Positions 1 to 12,150 of a stretch of 37,494 bases of DNA are shown here, in pieces; the first letter of the stretch is position 1; every line of letters begins with the position of its first letter. Source of the DNA: Mesotaenium endlicherianum (lineage: Eukaryota; Streptophyta; Zygnematophyceae; Zygnematales; Mesotaeniaceae); assembly GCA_009602735.1 (NCBI GenBank), contig WELA01009408.1, positions 643-38,136 of the forward strand, in the 5' to 3' direction. The position numbers were made by a program, and so were the translations under genes. The notes below the pieces were generated by a model. It worked only from the letters and a program-made list of their open reading frames with translations, was not told the origin of the DNA and did no database searches.

Positions 1-2322
1 GTTGTCGTGTGCTTCTCGTAGAAGCAAGAGCCGGAGGTCTAAGTCATTAGGAACACATCTCTGGCCCGTATCTTGCCTCACCCAATAATTGCCTTCTTGC
101 TTCTTGCATGGGTCCAAGGCTGCTTCTCCGCTCTTGTAGTAAGGGTCTCTTTCATAGGCGGCTGAAAATCGAGCTTCCAGATCTGTCTTCAGGGATACCA
201 TCACTGCATTTAATTGCAGTCTTGAGAGGGGGTCAGCCGGGTTTGTCTTGCCGGGCTGGTACTGAATCGTGATGTTGTATTGTTGCAAGTATCCGCTCCA
301 TCTTGCTTGTCTCCTTGAGAGATACGGCTGCGTTTGGAGGTGCTTTAACGCCTCGTGGTCCGTGGTGACCAGTACTTTGCGTCCTTCAACGTAGCAGCGC
401 CAAACCTTCAAGGCATGTACAATCGCCAATGCCTCTCGCTCCGTGGTTGTATAATTTTGCTCGGCTGGATTTAGCTTCCTTGACTCGTAGGCGATGGGCT
501 GCAGTCCCTTGCCTTGGTCTTGAAGCAGGATTGCTCCTATTGCATAGGAAGATGCATCGGTGATGACGTGGAAGGGCCAATCTGGGTTTGGACTTGGGAG
601 TGTGAGCACCGGGGATGTGGTCAATCTTCGCTTTAACTCTTGAAATGCCTCTTCCTCTTTCTCGGTCCATGTATATAGCCTGTCCTTCTTGAGTAGATCT
701 GTCAGGGGGGCTGCTATGTGCGAGAAGCCTTGGATGAATTTTCTGTACCAATTGGCAAATCCCAAGAATGACTGGAGTTCTTTCTTGGTCGTGGGGGTTG
801 GCCATTCCTCCACCACCGTGGTCTTCTTGGGGTCCATCTTGATGCCATCAGCAGTCACGTGGAGACCTAGGAACTCCACTTCTTGTTTGGCAAACTCGCA
901 CTTTGACTCCTTCGCAAATAGCTTGTTTTGCTTCAATACTTCAAGGACTTCTTTCAAGTGTCTCGCATGCTCTTCAAGGGTCTTGCTGTAGATAAGGATG
1001 TCATCGATGAATACCACCACAAATCTGTCCAACATGGGCTGAAATATGGTGTTCATCATAGTCATGAAAGTTGCTGGCGCGTTGGTGAGTCCAAATGGCA
1101 GGACCATGAACTCAAAATGTCCATATCTTGTCCTGAATGCCGTCTTCTCTATGTCCGGTTCTGCGATGCGAATCTGGTGGTAGCCGCTCCGTAAGTCAAT
1201 CTTCGTGAAGTACTTGGCTCCAACCAGCCGGTCCATGAGCTCATCCATGCGCGGCAGCGGGTATCGATTCTTGATGGTGATCTTGTTGAGGGCGCGATAG
1301 TCCACACACATCCTCAAGGTACCATCTTTCTTCTTGACAAATAGCACCGGGGCTCCAAATGGCGACTTGCTAGGTCGAATGAAGCCATGCTCCAGTAGCT
1401 CCTTGATTTGCTTCTTGACTTCGTCTAGCTCCGTGTATGACATTTTGAACGTAGGCCGAGAGATGGGCTTGCTTCCGGGCTCCAACTCTATCTTGTGGTC
1501 TACGAATCTTTTGGGGGGTAGGCCCTTGGGCAATTCCGGGGAGAACACTTCTTTGTAGTCCTCTAAGACTTCTTGTATCTCCTTGGGAACGGGGCTGCCT
1601 TCTTGACTCTCGATGTCTTTCTTGATGTCTTTTGGCGTGATCAAGGCCAAAAGAAGCTCGTGTCCCTTCCTCACAAGTCTCTTGAGTTGGAGGGCGGACA
1701 ATAGTATCTCGTGTGCCGGCTTCTGGATGTCTTGGGTCTGGATATTCTGGATTGCGCGCAAAATACAGATTCTTGAAGTGATGTCATTCTTGATCTTGAT
1801 AGTACCGGTCCTCCAATCAACTTGGGGGTTGTGCTTGGTCAACCAAGGCGTCCCTAGGATGACGTCGTACTTGCCCAATTGCATGGGGGAGAACACTACT
1901 CTATCCTTGAAGGACTTGATAGAGAGTGCCAAGGGGTACGTCTTCTTGGAAGGGGTAGTATAGGAGAATCCATCGGGCATCATAATCTCCTCGTCGTGGT
2001 CAAGAGTTCGCATAGTAATACCGTGCTTGGTGGCAAAATCTGCAGCAATGAAGTTGCCTTGAGCTCCGCTATCCACCAAGATGTGGACCTTCTCTCCTCC
2101 AAGGTAACCTCTCAAACTCATTGGGGCTGGAACGTCGTCTTCAACGGGGGTCTCCACCTCACTTGGCGTGTTGCCTTCTCGTGAAGTGGGTCTTGGGGTG
2201 GTAGGCTCCTGGCCTACCGGCGCTGTCCGTTTTTTGACAACTTTTTGGGGCATGAAAGTGCACGATGGCCCTTTTCCTTGCAATAAAAGCATAGTCCAGC
2301 CGTCATGAGAGCTTCTTTTTCA
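1..2322 (-). CDS. pol: Pol polyprotein (protease, RT, RNase H) of the left element, C-terminus off the window
   Basis: The minus-strand frame is open for 774 codons from base 2322 to the window edge; I checked every in-frame triplet for stops. It has no ATG of its own and is probably made by frameshift from Gag. Protease: [12 protein letters not shown] near 2060-2085. RT begins near 1440 and includes [20 protein letters not shown] and [13 protein letters not shown]. Its catalytic [14 protein letters not shown] is encoded at about 982-1023. RNase H has [15 protein letters not shown] at about 525-570, followed by [15 protein letters not shown] and NPADPLSR. The frame ends near the integrase zinc-binding region at base 1. 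All the visible catalytic residues are present. Confidence 0.93.
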
Positions 2323-3494
2323 GCCGGGGAGAGTCTTGCTTTCACTCCTTGCTGGTTTCTTGCATCATAAGTGTCATTGGAGGGTCTTCCACTCTTCCGG
2401 GCAGCCGCGGGGTCCCTTTTAATAACTCCGATTTCCATGGGTGTGGGTCCAGATTCGGATGTGGAAGGGGCTGCGTACACCCGCGTCGTCGGTACCCGTG
2501 AAGATGAAGGCACGGAGTGCTTGAAATCCAAGGTATCCACCTTTTGGGCCACTTCAATGATCTTTGAGAAGTCCGTCAAGTCGCGTAACTCCACTTCCTT
2601 TGCCACCTTGGGTTTGAGGCCAAAGATGTAGCGGTCAATCTTCTCCTCGAGAGACATGTTGGGGATCTCAAGAGTGAGGGCGTGAAATCTGGATGTATAC
2701 TCTTGAACGGACGTCGTTTGCTTGAGATGGTGGAGCTTTCCTCGGGCAATCTTCTCCGCATTGATGGGCATGAATTGCTTCTTGAGGGCCTCACGAAAAT
2801 CTGCCCATCTTGCATATGATGGTGGGGGCTCTTGGCCGAGCATGGGGTGCGCCATAGCTTGATATATAGCCGCTTGATAGTTACGCCACCATGATGTTGC
2901 TGCTCCTCTAAGTAAGGTAACGGCAAAGGGAACGTAGTCCTCCTCGGGTACTTCAAGGAATGCGAGGTACGTCTCCACTTGGTAGAGCCATAAATTCAGG
3001 TTGGCACCTTTCCCGGGGTTGAAAGTGTCGGGTTTGCCGGGCTTGATGAGTTTCCTTGCTCTCGTTGGCTCTTGTGGAGGCGCTTGAGCCGGGGCTGGAT
3101 TTTGAGCATTGCTCGCAATAGGGGCAACCATGGCAGCCATAGCTTCTCTTGACGCTTGCACGGTTGCTTCATAGGTGGCCAAGCCCACTTGGTTGTGGAC
3201 GGTCATTAGGAAGGCTGCCCACTCATTTGCGGGAACTCCTTGTGGTGGGGTCAACTTTGCTATAGCGGCTGCCACGGGATTTGACGGTGCTCCTCCTTGT
3301 GGTGCTTCTTGTTGTTGGAGATTTCCTTGAGTAGGCTCTCCCATCGACGCTGGAGGAGGGTGTGCTCCTCCTTGTGGTGCTTCTTGTTGTTGCAGATTTT
3401 CTTGAGTGGGCTCTCCCATCGGCGCTGGAGGAGGGTGTCTTGGAGAGGAAGGGCTTCCTTCGAAAGCTTGCTGTTGGTCTTGAGGATCGGCCAT
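2214..3494 (-). CDS. gag: Gag polyprotein of the left Ty3/gypsy element
   Basis: The 426-aa product is the structural protein that packages the element RNA. Residues 1-75 are Pro/Gln-rich and hold two copies of a 25-residue repeat with the core [18 protein letters not shown], encoded by a 75-bp tandem duplication at 3289-3438. The retrotransposon Gag domain runs from about residue 150 ([12 protein letters not shown]) to 310, with [16 protein letters not shown] and a segment ending [21 protein letters not shown] zinc knuckle, [14 protein letters not shown], lies near residues 401-414. The start is the first ATG after the primer site. The 3' end overlaps pol in the -1 frame, with a slippery heptamer in the overlap. 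Confidence 0.93.
   Translation of the reverse strand: MADPQDQQQAFEGSPSSPRHPPPAPMGEPTQENLQQQEAPQGGAHPPPASMGEPTQGNLQQQEAPQGGAPSNPVAAAIAKLTPPQGVPANEWAAFLMTVHNQVGLATYEATVQASREAMAAMVAPIASNAQNPAPAQAPPQEPTRARKLIKPGKPDTFNPGKGANLNLWLYQVETYLAFLEVPEEDYVPFAVTLLRGAATSWWRNYQAAIYQAMAHPMLGQEPPPSYARWADFREALKKQFMPINAEKIARGKLHHLKQTTSVQEYTSRFHALTLEIPNMSLEEKIDRYIFGLKPKVAKEVELRDLTDFSKIIEVAQKVDTLDFKHSVPSSSRVPTTRVYAAPSTSESGPTPMEIGVIKRDPAAARKSGRPSNDTYDARNQQGVKARLSPAEKEALMTAGLCFYCKEKGHRALSCPKKLSKNGQRR
2229..2235 (-). promoter_or_regulatory. Candidate -1 ribosomal frameshift site (A AAA AAC)
   Basis: On the minus strand the Gag codons read TCA AAA AAC, giving the heptamer A AAA AAC in the correct register for a -1 slip. 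It lies a few codons after the zinc knuckle and before the Gag stop. The overlapping pol frame is exactly the -1 frame and stays open. A AAA AAC is an established slippery sequence for -1 frameshifting in other retroelements. A downstream pseudoknot was not tested. Confidence 0.6.
3289..3438. repeat. 75-bp tandem duplication in the left gag
   Basis: Units at 3289-3363 and 3364-3438 differ at a handful of bases and encode two 25-residue Pro/Gln-rich repeats at the Gag N-terminus. Confidence 0.9.
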
Positions 3495-3518
3495 CTTCTT
3501 GTGCTACCAAAGTGCCTA

Positions 3519-3530
3519 GCTCCGATACCA
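3519..3530 (-). other. Primer-binding site (initiator tRNA-Met type)
   Basis: On the minus strand this reads TGGTATCGGAGC, one base away from the common plant retroelement site TGGTATCAGAGC, which pairs with the 3' end of initiator tRNA-Met. It sits one base inside the 5' LTR end, as expected for minus-strand DNA priming. Confidence 0.85.
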
Positions 3531-3531
3531 C

Positions 3532-4034
3532 TGTAGTGAAACAGATAGATAAAGTACTTAGTAAAACAGAATACTTTATCTATTCAAGACAAGGATCTTT
3601 GAACACAAGTGGTAGCTTCTTGAAAGAGAGATGGCTTCTTGAAAGTTAATATATTTCTGGATTTTGGCAAGTACAAGAGTGATTCTGGAATGTCTTTCTA
3701 TGTTCTAGCTCTTGTTTATATACTTGCTAAATAAGTAATTTCTAGGAAGGTGTATGTTGATGTGTTGGCACCCAACACATCCCAAAACTTGCCACCTCTT
3801 TCTAGAATAATGTACACATGTCCTTTTGACCTAAAAATGGCACATTTGACTTTTGCCACGTGGAGTTCTTCTAGGTCTTTCCTCTAACTTCGAAAATGCC
3901 TTAGAAGGTTCAAAGGACATGAACCAAGTCACTAGAGTACCTATTCACACTTGAATCCACACAATACTACTCCAAATATATTTGAAAACATTAAAATATA
4001 TGCATACTAATATATAATAACTCAAATCACTACA
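3532..4034 (-). repeat. 5' LTR of the left retrotransposon
   Basis: This 503-bp block begins TGTAGTGA and ends TCACTACA, a perfect 8-bp terminal inverted repeat of the TG...CA type. It directly abuts the primer-binding site. A TATATAAA box lies on the minus strand at 3715-3722 and is the likely promoter of the element. The partner LTR is off the window, so insertion age cannot be estimated. The block is AT-rich, especially at 3960-4030. Confidence 0.85.
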
Positions 4035-4039
4035 CTAGC

Positions 4040-4997
4040 AGTCGAGCCGCCCAACACATAACTCTAAAAGTTCCTGAATATGGGTAGCACGGTGAAGTAC
4101 CCGTCTTGAAAATTGCTTCACGAGCACTCCTTCATGCATGAAAACTGTAACTACCTGACATAAATTATTTGCACCTCACGCATTCCACTAACAGTCAGGT
4201 TGGGAGCAGATTCACTGAAGTATGCCAAAGTCAAGGTTGCATAGCATAATAATATATAGTCATCTTTGTAACTTCTTCAAGAAAAAGAATATCTCAAATA
4301 CATTGTCTTGCAATTGCTTGTTCTTGAGGATTTGACACAAATTCTTATGGGACACTTGATTAAAAATGCTCCCATATCATGTGTCAAGAGATTGTGGCCA
4401 ATAAAACTTATGATGTGAACTTATTATATGTTGCCCTCACTAGATTATGCATCTCAATTGTGGAAGATAATAATGGTTGCGAGTCACTATCATGCTGTCT
4501 TTTGTACAAGTGACACATCACGTCCATAACCACGAATTCAGCGACTCTTCATCATTGATAACTGCAGGTAGTCCACAGAAACAAACTAAAAGTTCCCGGA
4601 TTGTGCTAATAGCGGTGCAGAAAACACGACTATAAGGTGACTATTTAATCTTGACTCGCGATCACCCATCAAAAAAGTTTCATGCCCAAGCAAAACCCTT
4701 TCAAGTGGAGCGGTGTAATCTCACAATCCAACTCGAGCATCGCATGCAGCCGCATGATGCGTCACAACTCATGGCTTATGAAATGAGGACCACCTAAAGT
4801 AACAGCCAACCACTAGCAATGAAGACGACCTTCTGTTATTCTTTTTTTCATAGTTAACTTCATCCAGTGCAACCACCAACAAAATAGGAAGCAACTGTCA
4901 CACATCTCATTTCATGTTGATCGCCACAACAGTAGGACCCAAGACTAGCTTCTTCATCAAAGCAGATACAGTGGCCTTCTACAATTGAAATTATCGA
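4040..4997. other. Region with no recognisable gene between the retrotransposon and UTP6
   Basis: This moderately AT-rich stretch carries no open frame that I can assign. The part next to 4998 probably contains the UTP6 3' UTR, since UTP6 ends there on the minus strand. Confidence 0.5.
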
Positions 4998-7900
4998 TTA
5001 ATTGCTGACTAACTGCTGGTACTGTTCTACGAACGAGCCAGGGCTTGCAAGCATCTTCTTTGCTCGCCAGTGAATGTTGCTGGCTGCTTCCACGTTGCCA
5101 ACCTGGGACATGCGAATCAGGGAACGGATACTCCAAAAGTTAATAACGCTCAAAATGGTTGTCCTGCGACACTTCTTGTTAGTCACCCCACAGCAAAGTT
5201 GCTTCAATCTAAATTGAACAGCAGCAACGTACCCATCAGGTTCATTCTATGACATAACGCCATAATAATCTGGAGATGCCCCCCCCCTGCGAAGCACGTC
5301 TCTTGCTCATATCAAGAACAAAAAGGCTGCGCTTGCATCAAGTCGTCACCTTGCACGCATAAGCTAGGTAGGCAAGTGTATTCACTTACAGCGAGCTCGT
5401 GGCGGCAGTACTGGAGCCAGAGCTGCGCATCTGCGGCCCCATGGGCGTCGACAGCAGCCTCAAATATCTTCCGCATGCGCTCGAGGGCCTCAAGGTCGCC
5501 ACCGAGCGCCGCGCGCAGCTCGACAGCGGCGCAGTGGAGCTGCACTGTCACGCTGACACCTGGCACCAGCAGCAACCTGCCCCCAGTCACAGAGGTGCGC
5601 TGCTTAGCTCTCTGTCGCGCACAGCACCACCTTTGCCAGCTTCTGCACGAGTTTTTCAGCCGCAGCATAAGCTGTCCAGTCGAGCGGGTGCGTACCCCGT
5701 CTTGTTTCACTGGCACAGAACACAAGTGCACATGCTCAAGGGTTGCGAGGGCTCTTGGGGCGCAGAGGCCACCTGACCGCTACAGAGGAGAAGCCAAAAC
5801 GTCTCATAGGCACAAGAGTGAGAGTGACCGAGAAAAGTCATCAAAAAGAGTGCGACAGCATCCACGTGGGCGGACACCTGTCGTGGTTCAGGCCTGACAT
5901 GGGAGGAGATCGAATAAGGGCGTATGGCGAGAGGTGGCTGGCTGGCTGGCTGTGCTGACCTGTTGTAGGCGGTGCGAGCGGCCTGGAGGCCCAAGGACTG
6001 CAGGAGCCACGTGACGAGCGCGCACGCAACACGCTTGGAATCGCCACCTGTCCCCTGCAGGGCCTTCTCTGCCAGCGCTACCAGCTGGCCCCTTCTCCCT
6101 TCCTGCGCGGGTCCCAACTGCAAAGCCTGCCATTCCCAGCAGAGCAGCGGCAGCAGAGGGGTGAGCGCCTCTCCTCAGCCTGTGCCATAGGGGCACCCTT
6201 TGCTAAGGTCAGGACAAAAGACACCCCCTGCTTCGTAACCACCTTGCATGCAAATCTAGCCTTATGAGAATTCTGGTGCCTTGAGACAGGGTAGACGACT
6301 GCATAGCACCTATGAGTTCCAACCAGCCGAAGGGAGGGTGTGAAGAGGGTGCAGGTTCCCCTGAAGGGCGTGAGCTGGAGGAGGAATGCAACATGCAGTA
6401 CCACTCCTTCTGTCACAAGCAGCCGCATTTTGCTCTGCAGCATCTACAAGGAAGAGAAGGAAGCATAAGGTGCCTGCGATGAGGAGCCCCCTGACTGGCG
6501 GGGACGCCCAAAGCAGCATGCCAGCCAGAACCAAGCAAAGGCGGGGTGCAGGTGTGACAGCATCGCAAGCCAGATGCGCAGACCAGGCGTCAGCAGCAGC
6601 AGCAGCGAAGGAATGGGAGAAGGAGACTGACCGTGGCCCAGACAGGCAGCCAGCTGGCATCGCCGGCATCTATGTCCGCACGCTGTAGCGCATCCAGAGC
6701 CCTGTCAAATCCTCCCCCGGCGTGGTCCTTCTCGCTACCCCCGCCCTCCAGATCAACGGCAACACACAGCTGCACCACGTCCGCATCGGAGCAGCTATCC
6801 TGCTCGCACAGCTGCGCCGCCACCTCTGCCGCCTCCTGCCACGCCCCGCAGCGGAGCAGGAAGGCCAGGTGGTGCCTGCCCATCGCCTCCCTCGCAACCC
6901 CCGAGTCCCTGGCCTCCTTGAAGATCGCCAGCAAGGCCTCTCGCACCAGCCCCTGCGCTTCTGCTCTGTCACGACTGTGCGCAGGTGAAGTGCCGCTGCC
7001 GGAGGGCTCAGGCTCCTCGCCCAAGCCCAGCTGGCCTTCCAGGAAGTCGGCGTACAGTCGGCGCGTCTCAGGGCCAGGAGCCCCGCTCGACAGCGCCTCG
7101 TTGAAGACCTGCATGCAGTACCCCTCTGACGAGGTGAGTCGTCATCTCGTCAAAGTCCCAGGCTCCACCCCCACTGAACCTCCCAAGACCCGACTCACAT
7201 TCTTGCACCTGTGCACGCGGTCTTTCCCTTTGACAACTACAGGAGCAAGGACTTGAAAGCAGGATGCAGGCGGATACTCTTTGGGGGCAGTGCTTAAAGC
7301 CCTCCCAGAGATGGTAACTTCTGATATGGTTGTCTCGTCAGCCCACCTGACCTGTCACACAGGCGAGGTGGCGGCAGCAGCCAGGGCAGACAGGGCAAAA
7401 GAGTGCAGTGTAGCAACCTAGAAGCTCATAGTTAGGTGCTTCACCCCTGCTACAGCTACCGCCACCCATCACATTCTGCTTTGTTGGCAGTCCCCTTCAA
7501 CCAGTAGAAACCCTGAGGAGAGTTCCTGGCTGGCAGGGTGGCCCCAGCCCAATCTACCTGAATGGCGTCTCTGAGGGCATCTGCATGGCTCCTGCCAGCT
7601 GCTGCAGCGCCCCCGCGCCTCTGACCCTGCCTCTGCCTCTGCCTGCCAGCAAGGGCCCTGCCAGCCCTGACTTTCCAGCTCTCAGGGTCAGAGGGGAAGT
7701 CGGCCGCCAGGCTGGAGTACACGTCATCTTCCACAGACTCCACCCCGTCAAAATCCACAGCTTGCAGCAGCTGCACAAACCTGTGCCTAAACCCTGGGCT
7801 CTGTGGGACGGCTGCCACCGCGCTCTTGTAAATGGCCCTCGCTATCTTCACACTTAACTCGTCCTCTGGAGCAAGGCTATTCCCATCCTTAAACCCCGCT

Positions 7901-8800
7901 GACTCGTCCCCAGCCTCTAAATACTGAACCCCTGAACCCTGGGATTGGGCAGATGCAGGTGCGTTGGAACTAAGACCCAGAATGATCCGCCGGGCCTTCA
8001 GCTTCTGAGCATATGTGAGCTCCATGCGGAAGTACTCGAGCCACAGGAGCTCAGCCTTGGGACACATGCGTAAGCCTCGCTGCATCAGAGCTCTGGCTGC
8101 GACGACGTTGGCATTGTGCTCAAACTCCCACGCTGCCGCATAGATCCAGAGGCCAGGGGTGGCTGGGTGCAGTTGCAGTGCCTTAGTGATCACCTGCGTG
8201 AACCGGGTGCACCTCCACTGTCAACTTGGGTGGCTAAGTGGCTGTGGCGAGTGCCTAGGTTAGAGAAAAAAGCTAGGGCAAGGGAAGGCTACTATGGTTT
8301 AACAAGGTGCCTTACGTTTGACTGTGGAGTACATGCAATGTGTTGTAAGTGTGACACAGTCCTTCTTGTGTAAGCAAGGTGGAGGAGCTCTGCACCTTCT
8401 GCATCTGCCTTGTGCCCCCGTGCTCCCGGCAGAACTCCATGTATTTCAGCCACAGGCGCAAATCACCTCGGAATTTGCGGACAGCTCGCTCATATATGAA
8501 TATGACTCGCCGTGTTATTGCTCTATCACTTAGGGATGACCTCCACCTCAACTTGGAGGCCTTCAACTCCCGAACGAGCGCTTTCTTCCGAAACTTCCTC
8601 AATGCTTCAAGCTTAATCTCATACTCCACGTACCTCTGGAAGTCTTCCTTGAGTGTTGCTCGTCGTTTCAGTCTGTACTCAAAGTTAGTTCTAGCCTTCA
8701 CTATCTGCTTAATTTCAACCCTTGTAAATAGACCACGCTTTTCTAAATCTTCAACTTCCGGGACCATCTCCTCCAGGAGATACTGCACCGTGTCTGCCAT
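4998..8800 (-). CDS. UTP6: U3 snoRNA-associated protein UTP6, SSU-processome subunit, six exons
   Basis: Exons (minus strand): 8396-8800, 7558-8193, 6632-7108, 5960-6126, 5390-5576, 4998-5102. All introns are GT-AG, phases match, and the total is 1977 nt for 658 aa, close to plant UTP6. The product acts in the nucleolus in the UTP-B complex with U3 snoRNA, in pre-18S rRNA cleavage. The N-terminal UTP6 domain opens MADTVQYLLEEMVPEVEDL and includes GLFTRVEIKQIVKAR and FEYRLKRR. HAT-type helical repeats follow: LWLKYMEFC, GLWIYAAAWEFEHNANV, AELLWLEYFRMEL, AQLWLQYCRHEL, and near the C-terminus NIHWRAKKML. The ATG has a purine at -3 and G at +4. The acceptor of exon 4 is the least certain: 6117 gives an equally in-frame product three residues shorter. 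Exon 1 is AT-richer than the later exons. Confidence 0.93.
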
Positions 8801-10151
8801 TGCTGCCTCTTTATATTACACGCTTCTAGCCGATAGACCGAATATTTGACAACCAGTGCGTGAAAAGAAACAAATACAGTTCTTCAGGGTGCGGTTACGA
8901 CATAGACAAGACAATGCTGTCGAATAATGCAGAGCGGAAGACAAGACTCGTGCATACAAAACGCTGCTCTCCTCAACCAATCTAGCTGATACTACTAGCT
9001 GTTCCGCATCAGTGCCTCCTGTCACTGAGTTCAGTAGTGGGGCCTTCAAATAGCGATCAGTCACAAACCAGAAGATCAAACTTGCGCTCGCGAGTACGTG
9101 ACTCACCCCAGGGCCCGGAATTGGCGACCCTGTTTAGGAACTCCAGAAATAGTCGCTAGGTCAAGTGTCGCTTATTTCAATGATTTCGGCTTCATTTCGA
9201 TTTCGAAGAAAGCGTACCAATACCATAAATAGGAGACCAATTTCTATGCTAGAATAGCAAAGACTTGAGCAACGCAAGTTTGTGCAGTCATATATTCTCC
9301 AGCCAACTTCCTGGCATTGGTTATAGGCTCATTATTTCAACGGGAATGCCTTCTACTTATAAGGCCCAGCGGGCATTCTGTCCTCAGCTACTTGTAATTG
9401 GTCTTATCCCAAAGAATGAAAACAACAGCAGCATATGGAAAACTAACTCAAAACAAGTTTTTTAAGACTGCAAGAGATGGAATTAGAGTATCAACTCTAG
9501 ATGCTTAAACTCATCAAATTAGAATTATATGCTCAATTTTGCACCAACAGATTTGCCACCACATACATGAAACTCTTTTGTATAGAAGAATGTGCTAGGG
9601 TATCACTCACAGCCATTTTTCAATAAGTGAAAGCTCTACGTATATTAAATTTGTCTGACATAACTTTTATTAGGCAAAATGAGCAAGACCAACAGGTCGT
9701 GGTGAATATGTACAAAGAATTTGGCGAACGTTTTACTGCTAAGCTGATACCTTTGCACCCTCAAGCTATCGTACGACATTCATGGCGAGGAGAGACGGGC
9801 AAAAGGACCATAAGCTCTAACCTAAATCTTGCAGTCAAACAACATAATCTGAAGTCATTTTATCTTCAATCTACAGCTGCCAGCAAGGAATTGACTATTG
9901 TGAGCATACACAGCTTAAAGCTCCATCAGGTTGAGCACCTCTGAGTATGTATTATGGCTCCTGTTTGCCATGTACTTGAGGCCGCAAACGATACACACCA
10001 AGTCCAAGCATTTTGAAGGTGAATCTAAACTTCAAAAACCATATTTGTGACAATATTGATATTTACAAGAACAAAGCACCACGACTTGCGCTATGTTAGT
10101 CAAAGTGAACCGCTGCCCTACTCGTTTGACAATTTGAACGGAAGTCCCCTC
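8801..10151. other. Intergenic region between UTP6 start and DDI1 end
   Basis: About 1.35 kb, AT-rich. It should hold the UTP6 promoter and 5' UTR at the low-coordinate end and the DDI1 3' UTR at the high end. A 105-codon plus-strand frame at 9627-9944 has no recognisable domain and I do not call it a gene. Confidence 0.5.
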
Positions 10152-12106
10152 TCACCCAAAAAGAATACCAGCTGCATGGTCTTCATTACCGTCGCAAACT
10201 GAAAGGGCTTCAATAACCGCTTGCCGGTCAAACCCTAGCTCCATCAATCTTATAATCTTCATCTCCGACTCAGACGGCTGCGCCCATTGAAAGAAACCAT
10301 TAAACTCCCAAGCTTGACACCAATGCGCAGAGTGCGTGTGCCTGTGCATGTGTGCTTATTAACAAACCACATGCATCTGCTTTTTTGATCATATGACAAA
10401 GTTTGGCTGCATTCAGGCTTCATCATCAAATTCAAGCAAACGAGGGAACAACACTGCTGCAATACGATTCCAAAGTGCAAGCCAGTCTAGGTTAGACATA
10501 CCGGGGGGGCCGAGCTTGACACCAGTGTGTTTGTAGCTGCCGCAGAAAAGCACATACAGGCACAAAGTTCATGTAAGAAGAACCAGGATTGAGGAAAATG
10601 TTTAGAACCTTGTTGCCTGGATAATTTAGACCACCTCAAGCTTTTCTAGACAAGGTAGCAGTGACGTACTTCTAAACACCACTAGTACGTGAGCAAAGAT
10701 ACAGAAGGCACACACAAGTATGAAAAAGCACTTCCCTGTCATAGGGGGCGCGTTGCACGGGCACAAGGGAGGAGCAAGCCACCCCTCTAGCTGGAGAGCA
10801 CCAAGCCCAGCACCAACCAAACAGAGCAGTGCAGGGCACCCAATACTGCATGCCGGCATGCATACCTGCTTGAGCAGGAGCAGGCTGCGCAGGTGGAGCA
10901 GAAGGGGATGGTGAAGCTGCGTTGCTGTTGCCCACGCTTGCCTGGCAGCCACACAGACAGAAACACGCTTAGGCCTCATTTACTATATTTCACGCATATA
11001 CCACAGCCACACCCAAGACCTCGGTTGTCAGACCCCTCCTCTGAACACCCCTCCCAAGGACTTACTTGAGTCAGAGAGGGATAGGGGGGGGGGGGGAAGG
11101 GGCAATGAAGGGGGACATGCGCACACCTCAGCAGGAGCAGAGCAAGCTATGTCTACGTGGTCACTCCTGGAGTACAGAACAAGTGCCTGCTGCAGCCAGT
11201 ACTCACTGGCGGTTGTTGAGAGGTGGATGCGGACGCTGATGGGGCGCCAGTGCTCTCCGTCTGCATCTTGTCCTCCTCATGCGCCTCCTGCACCGGGATG
11301 TCCTTTTCTGCAGGAAGCCAAGCGCACACGACACACAACATGCACGCCACTCCTGCCAGTCAGAGGCCAGCCGCCCTGCAACCATTGCCTGCAGACCAGC
11401 TGCAGCTGCAATGCCTGCGGCCCTCGCTAAGCTTCCAAAACTCAAATAAATAAGGCAAAGAGCAGAAGCACGCGAGTGCGAACAACACACACATAGACAC
11501 CCACGCGCGCACAAAACCACCAACGCATGCGGCCGGGAGGACAGGCTGATTGCTTGCTGGTACTGGTCCAAGCCATGTTCTCAAGACCCCAGCGCGGTGC
11601 AAGCAGGCCAGGAGGGCAATACCGGCCAGGAAGGGAGCCGCAATCTCCCCTCGACCGACGCGCAGCACGTTGTCCTGCAGGTCTATGCAGCACTGCCGGC
11701 CACAACACACACGCACAACTATTACAATCAGTACGCACACACACAATGTTTAGAATCTGCACTCGTGCAACTCAGTGTCTCTCGTACACAAACAATCTTC
11801 CCCGCAAAAGATGCCGCCAAGGGAAGAAGAAAATTCATAGGAAGCCCCCCTTTCCTCCTTCGCTATTGTCACTGGCTTGGGGTAGACAGACATGGCGTCA
11901 CCTCTCATGAAGATTAACCCTCGTCAGTCCTTCAAAGCAGTAAGCACAGGGGCAGCTTAAAGTCCCGCGTCGGCATGATACAGCTGGCGGCGCACACCTG
12001 ATGCTTGCGCAGCATGTCGAGGCCGAAGAGAAAGTCGTTGCCCAGCGAGTCCAGCACCGTGATGCTGCACATGTAGAAGTTCGGCCCAATCTGTGCATCG
12101 GACACC

Positions 12107-12150
<44 letters not shown>

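Larger units (their letters stand above)
1..4039 (-). mobile_element. Ty3/gypsy LTR retrotransposon, minus strand, truncated by the window start
   Basis: Read on the minus strand, the order is 5' LTR (3532-4034), initiator-tRNA-Met-type primer site (3519-3530), gag (2214-3494) and pol (about 2322 to beyond base 1). The visible Pol order is protease, reverse transcriptase, RNase H, as in the gypsy group. Integrase and the 3' LTR lie outside the window. No stop interrupts the visible Gag or Pol frames and the RT catalytic motif is present, so this copy looks recent. The base run ctagc at 4035-4039 would be one target-site copy; its partner is off the window. It is a different lineage from the element at 28141-34068, because Gag, LTR sequence and LTR length all differ. 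Confidence 0.93.

Noticed and set aside
5376..7256. Plus-strand frames over the UTP6 exons
   Set aside because: They are complements of the UTP6 exons, which have clear family homology and phase-consistent splicing on the minus strand.
8801..8820. TATAAAG just upstream of the UTP6 start as a TATA box
   Set aside because: It lies about 15 bases from the ATG, too close for a normal TATA-driven transcript with a 5' UTR.
9627..9944. 105-codon plus-strand frame between UTP6 and DDI1
   Set aside because: It has no domain, splice partner or codon bias, and lies in AT-rich intergenic DNA.
12109..12148. CA repeat as a CRISPR-like or tandem regulatory array
   Set aside because: It is a plain dinucleotide microsatellite with no spacers; its interest is only its place next to a splice site.
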